Source: Alphaproteobacteria bacterium
GTDB lineage: Bacteria > Pseudomonadota > Alphaproteobacteria > Sphingomonadales > Sphingomonadaceae
Length of the DNA stretch: 64,000 nt
Assembly (NCBI GenBank): GCA_018823325.1
Contig: JAHJIJ010000011.1
Span: forward strand, 186,001 to 250,000
Direction: 5' to 3'
Shown: piece by piece, positions 26,529 to 36,013 of the stretch
How positions within the stretch are numbered: position 1 is the first letter of the stretch
Layout of the letters: the number at the start of each line of letters is the position of its first letter
Position numbers and translations under genes: made by a program
Notes under the pieces: model-generated
The model's database searches: none
Told to the model about the DNA's origin: nothing
The model's input: only the letters and a program-made list of their open reading frames with translations

Positions 26529-27541
26529 CGCCGCCGCTCCTGTCTGTCATCGCGCACGATCCGCACGCGCTGTTCGCTGCGGCGGTCCCCAAGGCGCAGT
26601 TCGGCAGCGGCGAAGAGGCGATCGACGACCATGTAGCGGCCCTGCACGCGGTAGTTGACCAGCTCCGCATCCCCCGTCGCGCCAGTTACGAACAGCGGCG
26701 GCATCTCGCCCTGCGCGATCCCGGCTGGAAACTCCACGAACACCTGCCGCCCGTCGTCGAACGCGCGAGCCGGACGCCACGGCGCGCGATCGCCTTCGAT
26801 CCGGTAGCGGAAGTTCAGCGCCGTGACGTCCACACCTGTCGCCACAGGCGCGACGGCGGTTGCTGCGGAATTGCGGCCTTGCAGTGCGATCAGCGCGTCC
26901 TGCGGGTAGGTCCAGCTCACCGACGCCATGTAGGTCGAAGCCGTGGCGCGCAGCTCCAGGTGATAGGTGCGCCTGTCGGTATTGATTACGAGGTTGGTGG
27001 CAAGATCCGGCCGGGTCGGCTTGACGAGGATATGCACCCTCGCCGCCGGTCCACTGCCGCTGATGGTATCGCCGATGATCCAGCGCACGGTGTCACCGGC
27101 AGCGACCGGCCCCGGCCCAACGAGCTGTTCGCCTTCCTGCAACGCGATGTCCGTGACTTGGCCGGGCGCGGTATAGACCTGATAAAGCGCGCCATCGGTC
27201 CACGGATATTGCTGGATCGCGTTTAGGAAGCCGTCCCGCACCGGCTGAATGCGGGCAGCGGCATTCGCCACGCCGACGCGCTGACGGGGATCGGACGACT
27301 CCGGCACGCGTGGTGCTTCGGTTACTGGCTTCAACTGGCCCGGAAGCGGCAAGGGCTCTGGAATTGCCAACACCTCGACCGGGCGCGGCACTTCCGGCGC
27401 CGGTGTCGCAGCGATCTCCACCGGTGGATCGTCATATGCAATGGCGGGCGCCTTCGCCGATGTGGTGGCGCATCCGGCAAGTGCTGAAGCGGAGACAAGC
27501 AGCGCCGCCGATGCGGCACGGCGAAACGTACTGGCGGTCAT
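26525..27541 (-). CDS. trbG: conjugal transfer protein TrbG (VirB9-like)
   Basis: Periplasmic/outer-membrane component of the core complex, 338 residues. Signal peptide ends near residue 22-24 (SASALAGCATT, a possible lipobox), followed by a Pro-rich linker and the VirB9/CagX domain from about 115, with VRWIIGDTISGSG, TNLVINTDRRTYHLEL and YMVVDRLFAAAELRLG. Translationally coupled to trbF and trbI through ATGA overlaps. Confidence 0.94.
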   Translation of the reverse strand: MTASTFRRAASAALLVSASALAGCATTSAKAPAIAYDDPPVEIAATPAPEVPRPVEVLAIPEPLPLPGQLKPVTEAPRVPESSDPRQRVGVANAAARIQPVRDGFLNAIQQYPWTDGALYQVYTAPGQVTDIALQEGEQLVGPGPVAAGDTVRWIIGDTISGSGPAARVHILVKPTRPDLATNLVINTDRRTYHLELRATASTYMASVSWTYPQDALIALQGRNSAATAVAPVATGVDVTALNFRYRIEGDRAPWRPARAFDDGRQVFVEFPAGIAQGEMPPLFVTGATGDAELVNYRVQGRYMVVDRLFAAAELRLGDRRSEQRVRIVRDDRQERRR

Positions 27542-28221
27542 TGTGAGAGCTCCTTCGACCAGTTGAGGGCGTTGACGAAGACGCCGAGCGGATTCTTGCG
27601 CAGCGCGTCGGGAGTGCGCGGTGGCTGCACGAAAACGGTGAGGATCGCCGACCAGCGCTCGGTGGCGGTCTGACTGCCGTCCTGATAGCGGCGCTCGGTC
27701 CAGGCCACGCGGAAGCTGTCGGGGGATGCGCGGATGACGCTCGATACGTCCACAGCGACCTGAACCTTGCCGACCTGTGTGAACGGGTCGTTGGCGCGGG
27801 CATAGTCGTTGAGGAACAACGCGCCTTTGTCGGTCGTGAAGTCATAGGCCCGAAGCCAGTTCTGACGAACGACGACGGGATCGGCCGGGATGCTACGTAC
27901 CTGCTCGATGAAGCGCGCGAGATGGAACGCGACTTGCGGATCGGTCGGGCGGTAACCGGCTTCGGCGGGTGCGACTGCCTGCGCTTCGCCGAGCCTGTCC
28001 ACCTGAACAACCCATGGCACGATATGCCCGCGCGCCGACTGCCAGACAAGACCACCAGCCAAGCCGCCTGAGAGCGCCAGCGCGCCGAAGAAAGCGAGCC
28101 GCCAGTTTTTCGCCTGCACACGCGCCGATCCGATCCTGTCATCCCAGACCTGCGCGGCGCGCTGGTATGGAGTCACAGGTTCGGGCGTCTGGCCATAGCG
28201 GATAGAGGGTCGTCGAAACAT
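27538..28221 (-). CDS. trbF: conjugal transfer protein TrbF (VirB8-like)
   Basis: Inner-membrane assembly factor, 227 residues from the ATG at 28221. Short cytoplasmic tail (PYQRAAQVWDDRIGSARVQA), one helix (about 42-62), then a VirB8 periplasmic domain with VVRQNWLRAYDFTT and WTERRYQDG stretches. The longer open frame upstream overlaps trbL and is not supported. Four bases separate it from the trbL stop. Confidence 0.93.
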   Translation of the reverse strand: MFRRPSIRYGQTPEPVTPYQRAAQVWDDRIGSARVQAKNWRLAFFGALALSGGLAGGLVWQSARGHIVPWVVQVDRLGEAQAVAPAEAGYRPTDPQVAFHLARFIEQVRSIPADPVVVRQNWLRAYDFTTDKGALFLNDYARANDPFTQVGKVQVAVDVSSVIRASPDSFRVAWTERRYQDGSQTATERWSAILTVFVQPPRTPDALRKNPLGVFVNALNWSKELSQ

Positions 28222-28225
28222 GGGA

Positions 28226-29536
28226 TCAATCCTGCTGACTGATGTCGATCGATGCGCCGCTGCCGCCGCCATCGCCGGAGCGCAGCGTGTGGGCGGCGAC
28301 GGTCGCGCCGTGGGTCATGGTCTGACGGCGCTTCATCGCTTCAGCCCATGCGGGTTGGCCGCTGGGAGCATCCTGGGATGCGGCACTGCTACCGCCCGAG
28401 ATAGTCCCGCCGGTTGCGGTAACAGCGGCGCGACCGCCGGAGCGGTAGCTCTCTTTCAGGGAAGCTGCCGCCTTACGCAGCGGCGACAAGGCAGCACCGA
28501 CTGCGGCTTTGCCGACTGCCGCGGCGCCGCCTGCGACCGCCGCCCCACCTGTTCTCCCGGCCGAACCGAGGGCATAGGCGCTGCTCGCAGCGCCGGACGC
28601 AAAGGCACCGCCGCGCGCCGTTCCGGCGAGCGCACCGGCTGCTGCGCCCGCGCCCAGCGTCGCTGCCGCCGCGCCGCCCGCAACAACACCGCCTGCCATC
28701 AGCGCGGTGCCTGCCACAGCGCCTGCGCCTAGCGCCGGTCCCCCCGAAACAATGCCGTTTGCGATGCCGGGGCCGAAGATGGCGAGCCCAAGCAAGGTGA
28801 GAGCGGCGAGTGCGATCGCCATCACCTGCTGAAGATTGGGCTCGGCACCCATCGATGCGCTGGTGAACTGGCTGAACAAGGTGGTGCCGATACCGGTGAT
28901 GACGGCGAGCACCAGCACCTTGATGCCGCTCGAAACGACATGGCCAAGCACGCGTTCAGCCATGAATGCGGTCTTGTTAAAAAAGGCAAAGGGCAGCAGC
29001 ACGAACCCTGCAAGGGTCACGAGCTTGAACTCGATGAGCGTGACAAACACCTGGATCGCGATGATGAAGAAGGCGAGGACGACAATGATCCACGCCAGCA
29101 ACAACAGCAGGATCTGGACGAAGTTGGTGAACAGGCCGACCGGCCCGAGCAAATCTTCGGTCGCCGCGAGCAACGGATCGGCGGCATCGAGGCCGGTCCC
29201 AGCAATCGCACCAGGCTTCATGAAGTCAGCCAGCGACAGGCTTCCGCCGCTCGCCTGAAGCCCGAGCCCTGCAAAGCTCTCGAACACAATGGTCGCCAGC
29301 GTGCCGAAGTTGCCAATGATGAAGGCGAAAGTGCCGATGAACAGCGTCTTCTTGACGAGGCGCTGCATCACATCTTCGTCCGCACCCCAGGCCCAGAACA
29401 GCCCCGCGAGCGTCAGGTCGATAGCGATGAGCGTGGTCGACAGGAACGCGACCTCGCCGCCGAGCAGGCCGAACCCGCTATCGATGTAGCTGGTAAAGAT
29501 GCCAAGGAAGGTGTCGATCACGCCGGTGTCATTCAT
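28226..29536 (-). CDS. trbL: conjugal transfer protein TrbL (VirB6-like)
   Basis: Polytopic inner-membrane protein of the mating channel, 436 residues from the ATG at 29536. Several helices between residues 15 and 260 (for example LLLLLAWIIVVLAFFIIAI), then a long Ala/Gly-rich hydrophobic stretch (275-390) and a polar tail, as usual for TrbL. ATGA overlap with trbK upstream fixes the start. Confidence 0.93.
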   Translation of the reverse strand: MNDTGVIDTFLGIFTSYIDSGFGLLGGEVAFLSTTLIAIDLTLAGLFWAWGADEDVMQRLVKKTLFIGTFAFIIGNFGTLATIVFESFAGLGLQASGGSLSLADFMKPGAIAGTGLDAADPLLAATEDLLGPVGLFTNFVQILLLLLAWIIVVLAFFIIAIQVFVTLIEFKLVTLAGFVLLPFAFFNKTAFMAERVLGHVVSSGIKVLVLAVITGIGTTLFSQFTSASMGAEPNLQQVMAIALAALTLLGLAIFGPGIANGIVSGGPALGAGAVAGTALMAGGVVAGGAAAATLGAGAAAGALAGTARGGAFASGAASSAYALGSAGRTGGAAVAGGAAAVGKAAVGAALSPLRKAAASLKESYRSGGRAAVTATGGTISGGSSAASQDAPSGQPAWAEAMKRRQTMTHGATVAAHTLRSGDGGGSGASIDISQQD

Positions 29537-29778
29537 TGTTTGTCGTCCCGTCCGAAGAAGTGACGGCGCTTGGCTTCCCACGCCGCCTCGCAGCCGATCT
29601 CGGGCATGGTGATGGTGCGGCATCGGCGGAGATCTACGGCCGAACTCGCAGTAGCCAGCTTGCCTGCGGCTTTGACGGGCGCCGGCGTAGGCTCTGGCTG
29701 CGACACAGAGACGATACCCACGGTCACCATCATCCCGGCGAGCGCAGCGACACCCGCGACTTTTGTCGTGCGGCCCAT
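29533..29778 (-). CDS. TrbK-alt putative entry-exclusion protein
   Basis: An 81-residue protein from the ATG at 29778, directly behind the trbJ stop (1-bp gap). One N-terminal helix (VAGVAALAGMMVTVGIV), a short linker and the C-terminal signature LRRCRTITMPEIGCEAAWEA with RRHFFG, which is the pattern of TrbK-alt entry-exclusion candidates found between trbJ and trbL. Coupled to trbL by ATGA. Confidence 0.75.
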   Translation of the reverse strand: MGRTTKVAGVAALAGMMVTVGIVSVSQPEPTPAPVKAAGKLATASSAVDLRRCRTITMPEIGCEAAWEAKRRHFFGRDDKQ

Positions 29779-29779
29779 G

Positions 29780-30493
29780 TCAGTTACGCCCACGGAAACG
29801 GCGGAACCGCTCACGGCCTTCTGCCTCGATCGCGGCGGTGCGCGCTGAATCCAGTGCCTGCGCCCGGCCTTGCGCAGCCAGCAATGCCGTCAGGTCGGCA
29901 AGTTGCTGCGATTGGAGCGCGAGAAGTTGGTTTCCCGCCTGCGCGGCTTGCAGCGCGCCGGTTGCCGACTGGCTGGACGAGACTAGGCCGTCCATCGCGG
30001 TGCGCGCGCCGTCGATATTGCCGACAACACCTGCCTGGACCCGCAGCGCATCCTCGAACGCACCGACGCTATCTTCCCAGCGGGCATTGGCGTTGGCGAC
30101 AATTGTCGCGTGATTGCCGGTCAGGGCGGTGCCCCGATAGCGGCGCTCGAATGCCTGCTGGACGCTTTGGACATCATAGGCGATGCGTTGCGCCCCGCGC
30201 AAAAGCTGCTGGGTCTGTTGTACCTGTTGCTGCAATTGCTGAAGTGAGTTGAACGGCAGCGTCGCGAGATTGCGGCCTTCATTGATCAGGCTTTGGGCTT
30301 GCTGCTGGATCTGGGTGATCTGGTTATTGACCTGCTGCAGCGCCCGCGCCGCCTGCAACACGTTCTGGGCGTAGTTCGTCGGATCTTTCACGACCAATTG
30401 CGCAAAGGCTGGGGCCGCAGCGGTCATGCCAATCACACCTGCTCCGGCAAGAAGGCCGGCCATGATGGCGCGGCGCAAGATATGCGTCGTCAT
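29780..30493 (-). CDS. trbJ: conjugal transfer protein TrbJ (VirB5-like)
   Basis: Minor pilus/adhesin-type component, 237 residues from the ATG at 30493. Signal peptide ending AAAPAFAQ (residue 30), then a mostly helical Gln-rich coiled-coil protein (VNNQITQIQQQAQSLINEG; LQQLQQQVQQTQQLL). A longer frame upstream lies inside trbE and is not real; the ATGA overlap with trbE fixes the start. Confidence 0.93.
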   Translation of the reverse strand: MTTHILRRAIMAGLLAGAGVIGMTAAAPAFAQLVVKDPTNYAQNVLQAARALQQVNNQITQIQQQAQSLINEGRNLATLPFNSLQQLQQQVQQTQQLLRGAQRIAYDVQSVQQAFERRYRGTALTGNHATIVANANARWEDSVGAFEDALRVQAGVVGNIDGARTAMDGLVSSSQSATGALQAAQAGNQLLALQSQQLADLTALLAAQGRAQALDSARTAAIEAEGRERFRRFRGRN

Positions 30494-32925
30494 AATGCTA
30501 ACTCCTGTTGGCTGGGGGGAAGAAGATCGGCGGCCCAGGCGAGGCCGCGATGGCGCAGCCATTCGGCGGCGAAGCGTTCGCGGCCGTGAGCCTCGACCAG
30601 TTCGGCGATGCGGATCTGGTCGGTCTTGGAAGAAGCAGCGGCGAAGGCGAGCGCAACTTCGCCCAGACCGAGCTCGAACAGCCGGTTGCCGCGCCGCGAC
30701 TGGCAGTAATAGTCGCGCTTCGGGGTCGCCTTGCTCAATATCTCGATCTGGCGAGCGTTGAGCCCGAACCGTTCGTAGATCGCCGCTATCTGCGGTTCGG
30801 CTGCGCGCTCGTTGGGCAGGAAGATGCGCGTCGGGCAGCTCTCGATGATGGCCGGCGCGATGCTGCTGGTCTCGATGTCGGCGAGGCTCTGCGTGGCAAA
30901 CACCACGCTGGCGTTCTTCTTCCGGAGCGTTTTCAGCCATTCGCGCAGCTGCGCCGCAAAGGCAGGGCTGTCGAGGACAAGCCAGCCCTCGTCGATGATG
31001 ATGAGGGTCGGCGAGCCGTCCAGCCGGCCTTCGATCCGGTGGAACAGGTAGGACAGGACGGCAGCGGCCGATCCGGCGCCAACTAAGCCCTCGGTCTCGA
31101 ATGCTTGGACCGATGCCTCGCCAAGCCGTTCGGCTTCGGCGTCGAGCAACCGGCCCCAAGGCCCCCCAAGGCAGTAGGATGCAAGCGCCTGCTTGAGCTG
31201 CTGGCTCTGGAGCAGCACGGCCAGCCCGGTCAGCGTGCGTTCCGGCACGGGCGCACTCGCAAGCGAGCCGAGCGCCGACCACAGATGCTCCTTGGCCTGC
31301 GGATCGACCGCGACGCCTTCGGACGCGAGGATCGCCGCCAGCCATTCGGCCGCCCAGGCGCGTTCTGCCGGGTCGTCGATTCGTGCCAAGGGCTGGAGCT
31401 GCACCCCGTCGCCCTTGTCGTCGGCGAGCATGCCGCCAAGATCCTGCCAGTCACCGCCCATGCCGATCGCCGCGGCGCGAATGCTACCGCCGAAGTCGAA
31501 GGCGAATACCTGCGCGCCCTCGTAGCGGCGGAACTGAATCGCCATCAGGGCGAGCAGGACGGACTTGCCCGCGCCGGTGGGGCCGACGATCAGCGTGTGG
31601 CCGACATCGCCGACGTGAAGCGAAAACCGGAACGGGGTAGAGCCTTCGGTCTTACCGTAAAGCAAGGGGGAAGCGCCGAAATGCTCGTCCCATGCCGACC
31701 CCGCCCATACCGCTGACAGGGGGATCAAGTGGGCGAGATTGATGGTGGATATCGGGGGTTGGCGGACATTGGCGTAGGTGTGACCGGGCAGGCTTCCCAG
31801 CCAAGCCTCGATCGCATTCATGCCCTCGGGGATAACGGTAAAGTCGCGGCCTTGGATGACCTTCTCGACCAGCCGCAATTTCTCGGCGGCGATGGCGGGA
31901 TCACGGTCCCATACCGTCACCGTCGCGGTGACATAGGCCAAACCGGCATAGTCGGCGCCCAGCTCCTGCAGGGCGATGTCGGCGTCGGCGGCTTTGTTCG
32001 AGGCGTCGCTGTCGAGCAAAGTGCTCGCCTCGTTGGTCATCACCTCCTTGAGGATCGCTGCGACCGACTTGCGCTTCGCGAACCATTGGCGGCGAATGCG
32101 GGTCAGCAGCTTGGTGGCGTCGGTCTTGTCGAGCATGATCGCGCGGGTGGACCAGCGATACGCGAAGGCGAGCCGGTTCAGTTCGTCCAGCAGGCCCGGG
32201 AACGTAACGCTGGGGAACCCCGTGATCGTCAGTATGCGGAGGTGATGGTCGCCGAGCTTGGGTTCCAGGCCGCCGGTCAGCGGCTCGTCTGCCAGCAGCG
32301 CGTCGAGGTGCATCGGCGTTTCCGGCACACGAACACGCTGGCGACGGGTCGAGACGGTCGAATGGAGGTAGGTCAGCGTCTCGGCGTCATCGAGCCAGCG
32401 GACCTCGGGCACAAACCCTTCGACCAGGTTGAGCACCCGGTCGCCGCGATCGGTGAAGCCTTTGAGCAGTTCCCATGGATCGACGCCAGACGTTGACCGG
32501 CCCTCATAGAGCCAGCCTTCGGCACGCGTCGCTTCCTCGGCGGGCGGCATCCACAGCAACGTCAGATAATAGGCGCTCTCGAAATGCACGCCTTCCTCAC
32601 GGAACTGTTCGCGGCGCTCCATGTCGACCAGCGCCGAGACGGGATCGGGAAAGTGGCCTTCCGGATAGTCGAGCGCAGGGGTGCGCTGCGCCTCGACGAA
32701 AATCGCCCAGCCGGAACCCAAACGGCGCAGCGCATTGTTGAGGCGCGCAGTGGTCGCCACAAGCTCGGCCGGGGTGGCGCTGTCGAGATCGGGGCCGCGA
32801 AACCGGGCCGTTCTTTGAAAGCTGCCGTCCTTATTGAGCACGACACCTTCGCCGACCAATGCCGCCCAAGGCAGGAAGTCGGCAAGGGTAGCGGCTTTGC
32901 TACGATATTCGCGTAAGCTCATCAT
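30490..32925 (-). CDS. trbE: conjugal transfer ATPase TrbE (VirB4-like)
   Basis: Largest energising ATPase of the Trb channel, 811 residues, normal length. N-terminal CagE/VirB4 domain (LREYRSKAATLADFLPWAAL), P-loop GPTGAGKSVLLALMA near residue 445, Walker B LIIIDEGWLVLD near 640 and the downstream FATQSLADIE switch. Coupled by ATGA to trbD and trbJ. Confidence 0.96.
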   Translation of the reverse strand: MMSLREYRSKAATLADFLPWAALVGEGVVLNKDGSFQRTARFRGPDLDSATPAELVATTARLNNALRRLGSGWAIFVEAQRTPALDYPEGHFPDPVSALVDMERREQFREEGVHFESAYYLTLLWMPPAEEATRAEGWLYEGRSTSGVDPWELLKGFTDRGDRVLNLVEGFVPEVRWLDDAETLTYLHSTVSTRRQRVRVPETPMHLDALLADEPLTGGLEPKLGDHHLRILTITGFPSVTFPGLLDELNRLAFAYRWSTRAIMLDKTDATKLLTRIRRQWFAKRKSVAAILKEVMTNEASTLLDSDASNKAADADIALQELGADYAGLAYVTATVTVWDRDPAIAAEKLRLVEKVIQGRDFTVIPEGMNAIEAWLGSLPGHTYANVRQPPISTINLAHLIPLSAVWAGSAWDEHFGASPLLYGKTEGSTPFRFSLHVGDVGHTLIVGPTGAGKSVLLALMAIQFRRYEGAQVFAFDFGGSIRAAAIGMGGDWQDLGGMLADDKGDGVQLQPLARIDDPAERAWAAEWLAAILASEGVAVDPQAKEHLWSALGSLASAPVPERTLTGLAVLLQSQQLKQALASYCLGGPWGRLLDAEAERLGEASVQAFETEGLVGAGSAAAVLSYLFHRIEGRLDGSPTLIIIDEGWLVLDSPAFAAQLREWLKTLRKKNASVVFATQSLADIETSSIAPAIIESCPTRIFLPNERAAEPQIAAIYERFGLNARQIEILSKATPKRDYYCQSRRGNRLFELGLGEVALAFAAASSKTDQIRIAELVEAHGRERFAAEWLRHRGLAWAADLLPPSQQELAL

Positions 32926-33191
32926 GGCCGCATCCAGTTAGGGTAACGCAGGTGGCGGCGGGCGACGTCCACGAATTGCGGGTCGCGGCGTGCGGCCCAA
33001 ACCGAAAGCGCATGGCCGATGGCCCAGATGGCGAGGCCGACGATCCAGAGGCGCAGACCGAGGCCGATCGCGCCCGCCAGCGTGCCGTTGACGATGGCGA
33101 GCGACCGGGGGGCGCCGCCAAGCAGGATCTGCTCGGTCAGCGCCCGGTGGACCGGCGCGAAATAGCCGGGGATCGGCTCGCTGCCTTCCAT
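32922..33191 (-). CDS. trbD: conjugal transfer protein TrbD (VirB3-like)
   Basis: Small inner-membrane protein of 89 residues from the ATG at 33191 (TGATG junction with the trbC stop). PIPGYFAPVHRALTEQILLG at the N terminus, a hydrophobic hairpin at about 34-60 and a basic C-terminal tail match TrbD. A longer frame through trbC is an artefact. Confidence 0.9.
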   Translation of the reverse strand: MEGSEPIPGYFAPVHRALTEQILLGGAPRSLAIVNGTLAGAIGLGLRLWIVGLAIWAIGHALSVWAARRDPQFVDVARRHLRYPNWMRP

Positions 33192-33523
33192 CAGACCAGC
33201 GCCCCGCCGCCGAAGCTGAAGAACGACAGGAAAAAGCTCGACGCGGCGAAGGCTATCGACAGACCGAACACGATCTGGATCATCCGCCGCGCGCCGCCCG
33301 ACGTGTCGCCGAATGCCAGCGTCAGGCCGGTCACGATGATGATGATCACCGCCACGATCTTGGCGACCGGTCCCTCGATGCTTTCGAGGATCGACTGGAG
33401 CGGCGCTTCCCACGGCATGGAAGAGCCGCCTGCATGGGCGGGAACGGCGAAGGTCAGCGCGATCAGGCTCGTAGTGGCGGCAAACATGGCGCGGCGTGCG
33501 CCATGCCGGATAGCATGGATCAT
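33191..33523 (-). CDS. trbC: conjugal transfer pilin TrbC (VirB2-like)
   Basis: Major pilus subunit precursor of 110 residues: signal peptide cleaved after AVPAHA (about residue 31), two hydrophobic helices (55-73 and 85-105) separated by a short Arg-containing loop. ATGA overlap with trbB upstream and a shared TGATG with trbD downstream. Confidence 0.92.
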   Translation of the reverse strand: MIHAIRHGARRAMFAATTSLIALTFAVPAHAGGSSMPWEAPLQSILESIEGPVAKIVAVIIIIVTGLTLAFGDTSGGARRMIQIVFGLSIAFAASSFFLSFFSFGGGALV

Positions 33524-34506
33524 GGCAGGTCTCCTGGCTGGGGGGTGGGAAGCGGGGTGAGACGATAATCGCCGCTGATAGGGTCGAGCCCATCGACGCG
33601 GACCAATTCGGCGAGACGGCGGCCGTGCCCGTCGCGGACGAGGACGGCGATCAGGTCGATGGTCTCAGCGAGTAGGGCGCGGGGGACCGTCACGACCGCC
33701 TCCTGGATAAGCTGCTCCATGCGGTGCATCGCGCCAAGCGCCGTACCCGCGTGAATCGTGCCGATCCCGCCGGGGTGGCCGGTGCCCCACGCTTTGAGAA
33801 GGTCGAGAGCTTCCGCGCCGCGCACCTCGCCGATGGGGATACGATCAGGGCGCAGGCGCAGCGACGACCGGACCAGGTCGGACAGCGAGACAACGCCATC
33901 CTTGGTTCGCATCGCGACGAGATTGGGCGCGGCGCATTGCAACTCACGCGTATCTTCGATCAGCACGATGCGGTCTGAGGTCTTGGCGACCTCAGCGAGC
34001 AGCGCGTTGACCAGCGTGGTCTTGCCGCTGCCGGTGCCGCCGGCGACGAGGATGTTCGCGCGGGTTTCGACGCCGTGCCGAAGCGCCTCGGCCATTGTTG
34101 TCGACATGATGCCTGTGGCCGCATAATCGTCGAGCGTGAAGACGGCGACGGCCGGCTTGCGGATCGCGAACGCTGGCGCGGCGACGACGGGCGGTAGCAA
34201 CCCCTCGAAGCGCTCGCCGCCTTCCGGTAACTCGGCCGAGACACGCGGGCTTAGGGCGTGAACCTCTACGCCGACATGGTGAGCCACCAGGCGGACGATG
34301 CGCTCGCCATCAGCGGCGCTCAGTAGTTCGCCGGTGTCACTGATGCCTGCGCCAAGCCGGTCGAGCCATAGTCGGCCGTCAGGGTTCAGCATTACTTCGA
34401 TGACGGCGGGGTCGTCGAGCCAGCCAGCAATCGACGCGCCCAACGCCGTGCGCAGCATCCGCGCGCCGCGTGAGTTGGTCTCTGATCGAATTACGTAAAC
34501 GGACAT
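33520..34506 (-). CDS. trbB: conjugal transfer ATPase TrbB (VirB11-like)
   Basis: Hexameric traffic ATPase of the Trb channel, 328 residues. Walker A GGTGSGKT at residues 156-163, Asp box LIEDTRELQ near 188, Walker B-like region and the His box [14 protein letters not shown] near 243. First gene of the trb operon; its promoter should lie in the 260 bp upstream (34507-34769), in which I see no gene and no obvious operator. Confidence 0.96.
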   Translation of the reverse strand: MSVYVIRSETNSRGARMLRTALGASIAGWLDDPAVIEVMLNPDGRLWLDRLGAGISDTGELLSAADGERIVRLVAHHVGVEVHALSPRVSAELPEGGERFEGLLPPVVAAPAFAIRKPAVAVFTLDDYAATGIMSTTMAEALRHGVETRANILVAGGTGSGKTTLVNALLAEVAKTSDRIVLIEDTRELQCAAPNLVAMRTKDGVVSLSDLVRSSLRLRPDRIPIGEVRGAEALDLLKAWGTGHPGGIGTIHAGTALGAMHRMEQLIQEAVVTVPRALLAETIDLIAVLVRDGHGRRLAELVRVDGLDPISGDYRLTPLPTPQPGDLP

Positions 34507-34769
34507 GGAACCGCCCCTGAAATGGACCGGGCGAACCGCTGCCCGGCGTCAGGAGCACAGCAAGAGACGCAGAATTACCGTCGCTGCAACAGCTTGTTAG
34601 AGGGGTAGCGCGAGCGGCGGCAGATAGGTGCCCGAGGGCGGAACGGTCAACCTCGTTGTCGCTCGAACCGGCCCGCCTTGCCGCGCGGATTGGGCGAATC
34701 ACCTTATAGCGCAGAACTCAGAATGAGGGCCGCTCCGTCTATGGCTGAGAGGTTGGGGGGAGCGGACCG

Positions 34770-35339
34770 TCACCTATTGGTGACCGGGACATGCAAAGCG
34801 GACGCAATTGCTGCCGCGACAGCCTTTGGATCGGTGTCGGACGTGTCGATCTCGAAATCGTATTGAATGCCGTTATGCACGCGAGGAAATTGCCAGCGCG
34901 ATAGACCTATCAATCTATCGCCTCGGTCTCGCTCGCGCTCTTCTAGAACTTCAAGCGGGGCGTGGATAGCAACGAATTGAATTGTGAGATCGGCCGCAAA
35001 CGCCCGGTAGGACTCTTGATCGGCTGCAGAGAGCATCACGTCGTCGACCACGCAGTTATTACCAGCTTTGGCGAGCGCAGCCACGGAAGCGCGCATTCCC
35101 TCCATTAGGCGCTGGAGTTCAACGCCCATCTCGATTTCAACCGACGGTACTCCTTCCTCCTCAAACTGTCGGATGATGATGCCTCTTGGATCGCCCCACA
35201 TTTTGGGCGCGATCATGTTCAGAAACACGTCGCCCGACACATGAAGCCAAGGTTCGGCTGCGCAACGCTGGAAAGCCTTCGCCGCCGAAGTTTTCCCGGC
35301 ACTGCCCACGCCATTAAGTACGATCACACGTCCAGTCAT
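34770..35339 (-). CDS. chloramphenicol-phosphotransferase-like P-loop protein
   Basis: A 189-residue P-loop protein: VIVLNGVGSAGKTSAAKAF at residues 5-23 is the Walker A, with conserved GDVFLNM and a DDVMLS motif near 100, the layout of chloramphenicol 3-O-phosphotransferase-like (CPT) proteins and related small kinases. It could inactivate a drug or act as a nucleoside/other kinase; substrate is not predictable. Together with the divergent GFA gene it is a small cargo insert between the trb operon and the copG-traG operon. Confidence 0.75.
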   Translation of the reverse strand: MTGRVIVLNGVGSAGKTSAAKAFQRCAAEPWLHVSGDVFLNMIAPKMWGDPRGIIIRQFEEEGVPSVEIEMGVELQRLMEGMRASVAALAKAGNNCVVDDVMLSAADQESYRAFAADLTIQFVAIHAPLEVLEERERDRGDRLIGLSRWQFPRVHNGIQYDFEIDTSDTDPKAVAAAIASALHVPVTNR

Positions 35340-35446
35340 TCTATCAGGCTATAATCTGATTGCCGATTTGTCACTTGCAACATCGGTGCAGAACGACCCG
35401 AACCTCGTCGGTTGAGGTCGACGAAGAGGTCCGTTAGATTGAAGCA

Positions 35447-35899
35447 ATGGCTATTCCAGTTCTCCCTTGGAAAGGCGGCTGCCGCTGCGGTAAGATCAGG
35501 TTTCGCGTTGATCAGGCTCCCCTGTTCACAAGTGTATGCCATTGTCGCGGTTGTCAGTTGATGACGGCTAGCGCCTTTGCCACCACCCTGACTGTTCCCG
35601 CCGATGCCCTCACAGTGACTGAAGGCGAACCAGTTTTGGGTGGGCTGCACGGGGACATCGCCCGTCACTTCCATTGCGACTGGTGCAAAAGTTGGGTATT
35701 CACGCGACTACCGGCAGAGTTTGGGGCGGTGAATGTTCGGGCGACGATGCTCGACGATCCGAGCTGGTTTGTGCCGTTTGCAGAAATGCAAACCGCAGAG
35801 AAACTTCCTTGGGTGGCAACTTCAGCCAGGCGTTCGTTTGAACGCTTCCCCGAACCGACGGACTACCCCGTGCTTATCGAGGAATATCGCACCCAGTAG
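35447..35899 (+). CDS. GFA-family zinc protein (second copy)
   Basis: A 150-residue member of the GFA/CENP-V family with the zinc ligands GGCRCGKIRF (residues 10-19), VCHCRGCQLMTA near 31-42 and FHCDWCKSW near 74-82. Divergent from the CPT-like gene, with about 107 bp between them. Sequence is clearly different from the GFA gene at 10 kb, so the two are not a recent duplication. Confidence 0.85.
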   Translation: MAIPVLPWKGGCRCGKIRFRVDQAPLFTSVCHCRGCQLMTASAFATTLTVPADALTVTEGEPVLGGLHGDIARHFHCDWCKSWVFTRLPAEFGAVNVRATMLDDPSWFVPFAEMQTAEKLPWVATSARRSFERFPEPTDYPVLIEEYRTQ

Positions 35900-36013
35900 G
35901 CATCGACTGAGGCGCTTCGAGGCCGATGGTGTAATGAACGAATAACACGTTTGAAAATGGTCGTAATAGGGCGCCGAAGACAAAAAAGTCGCCGCAAGCG
36001 GTCATCGCACTCC

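Noticed and set aside
30494..31345. N-terminal extension of trbJ
   Set aside because: Lies entirely within trbE in another frame; signal peptide and ATGA overlap place the trbJ start at 30493.
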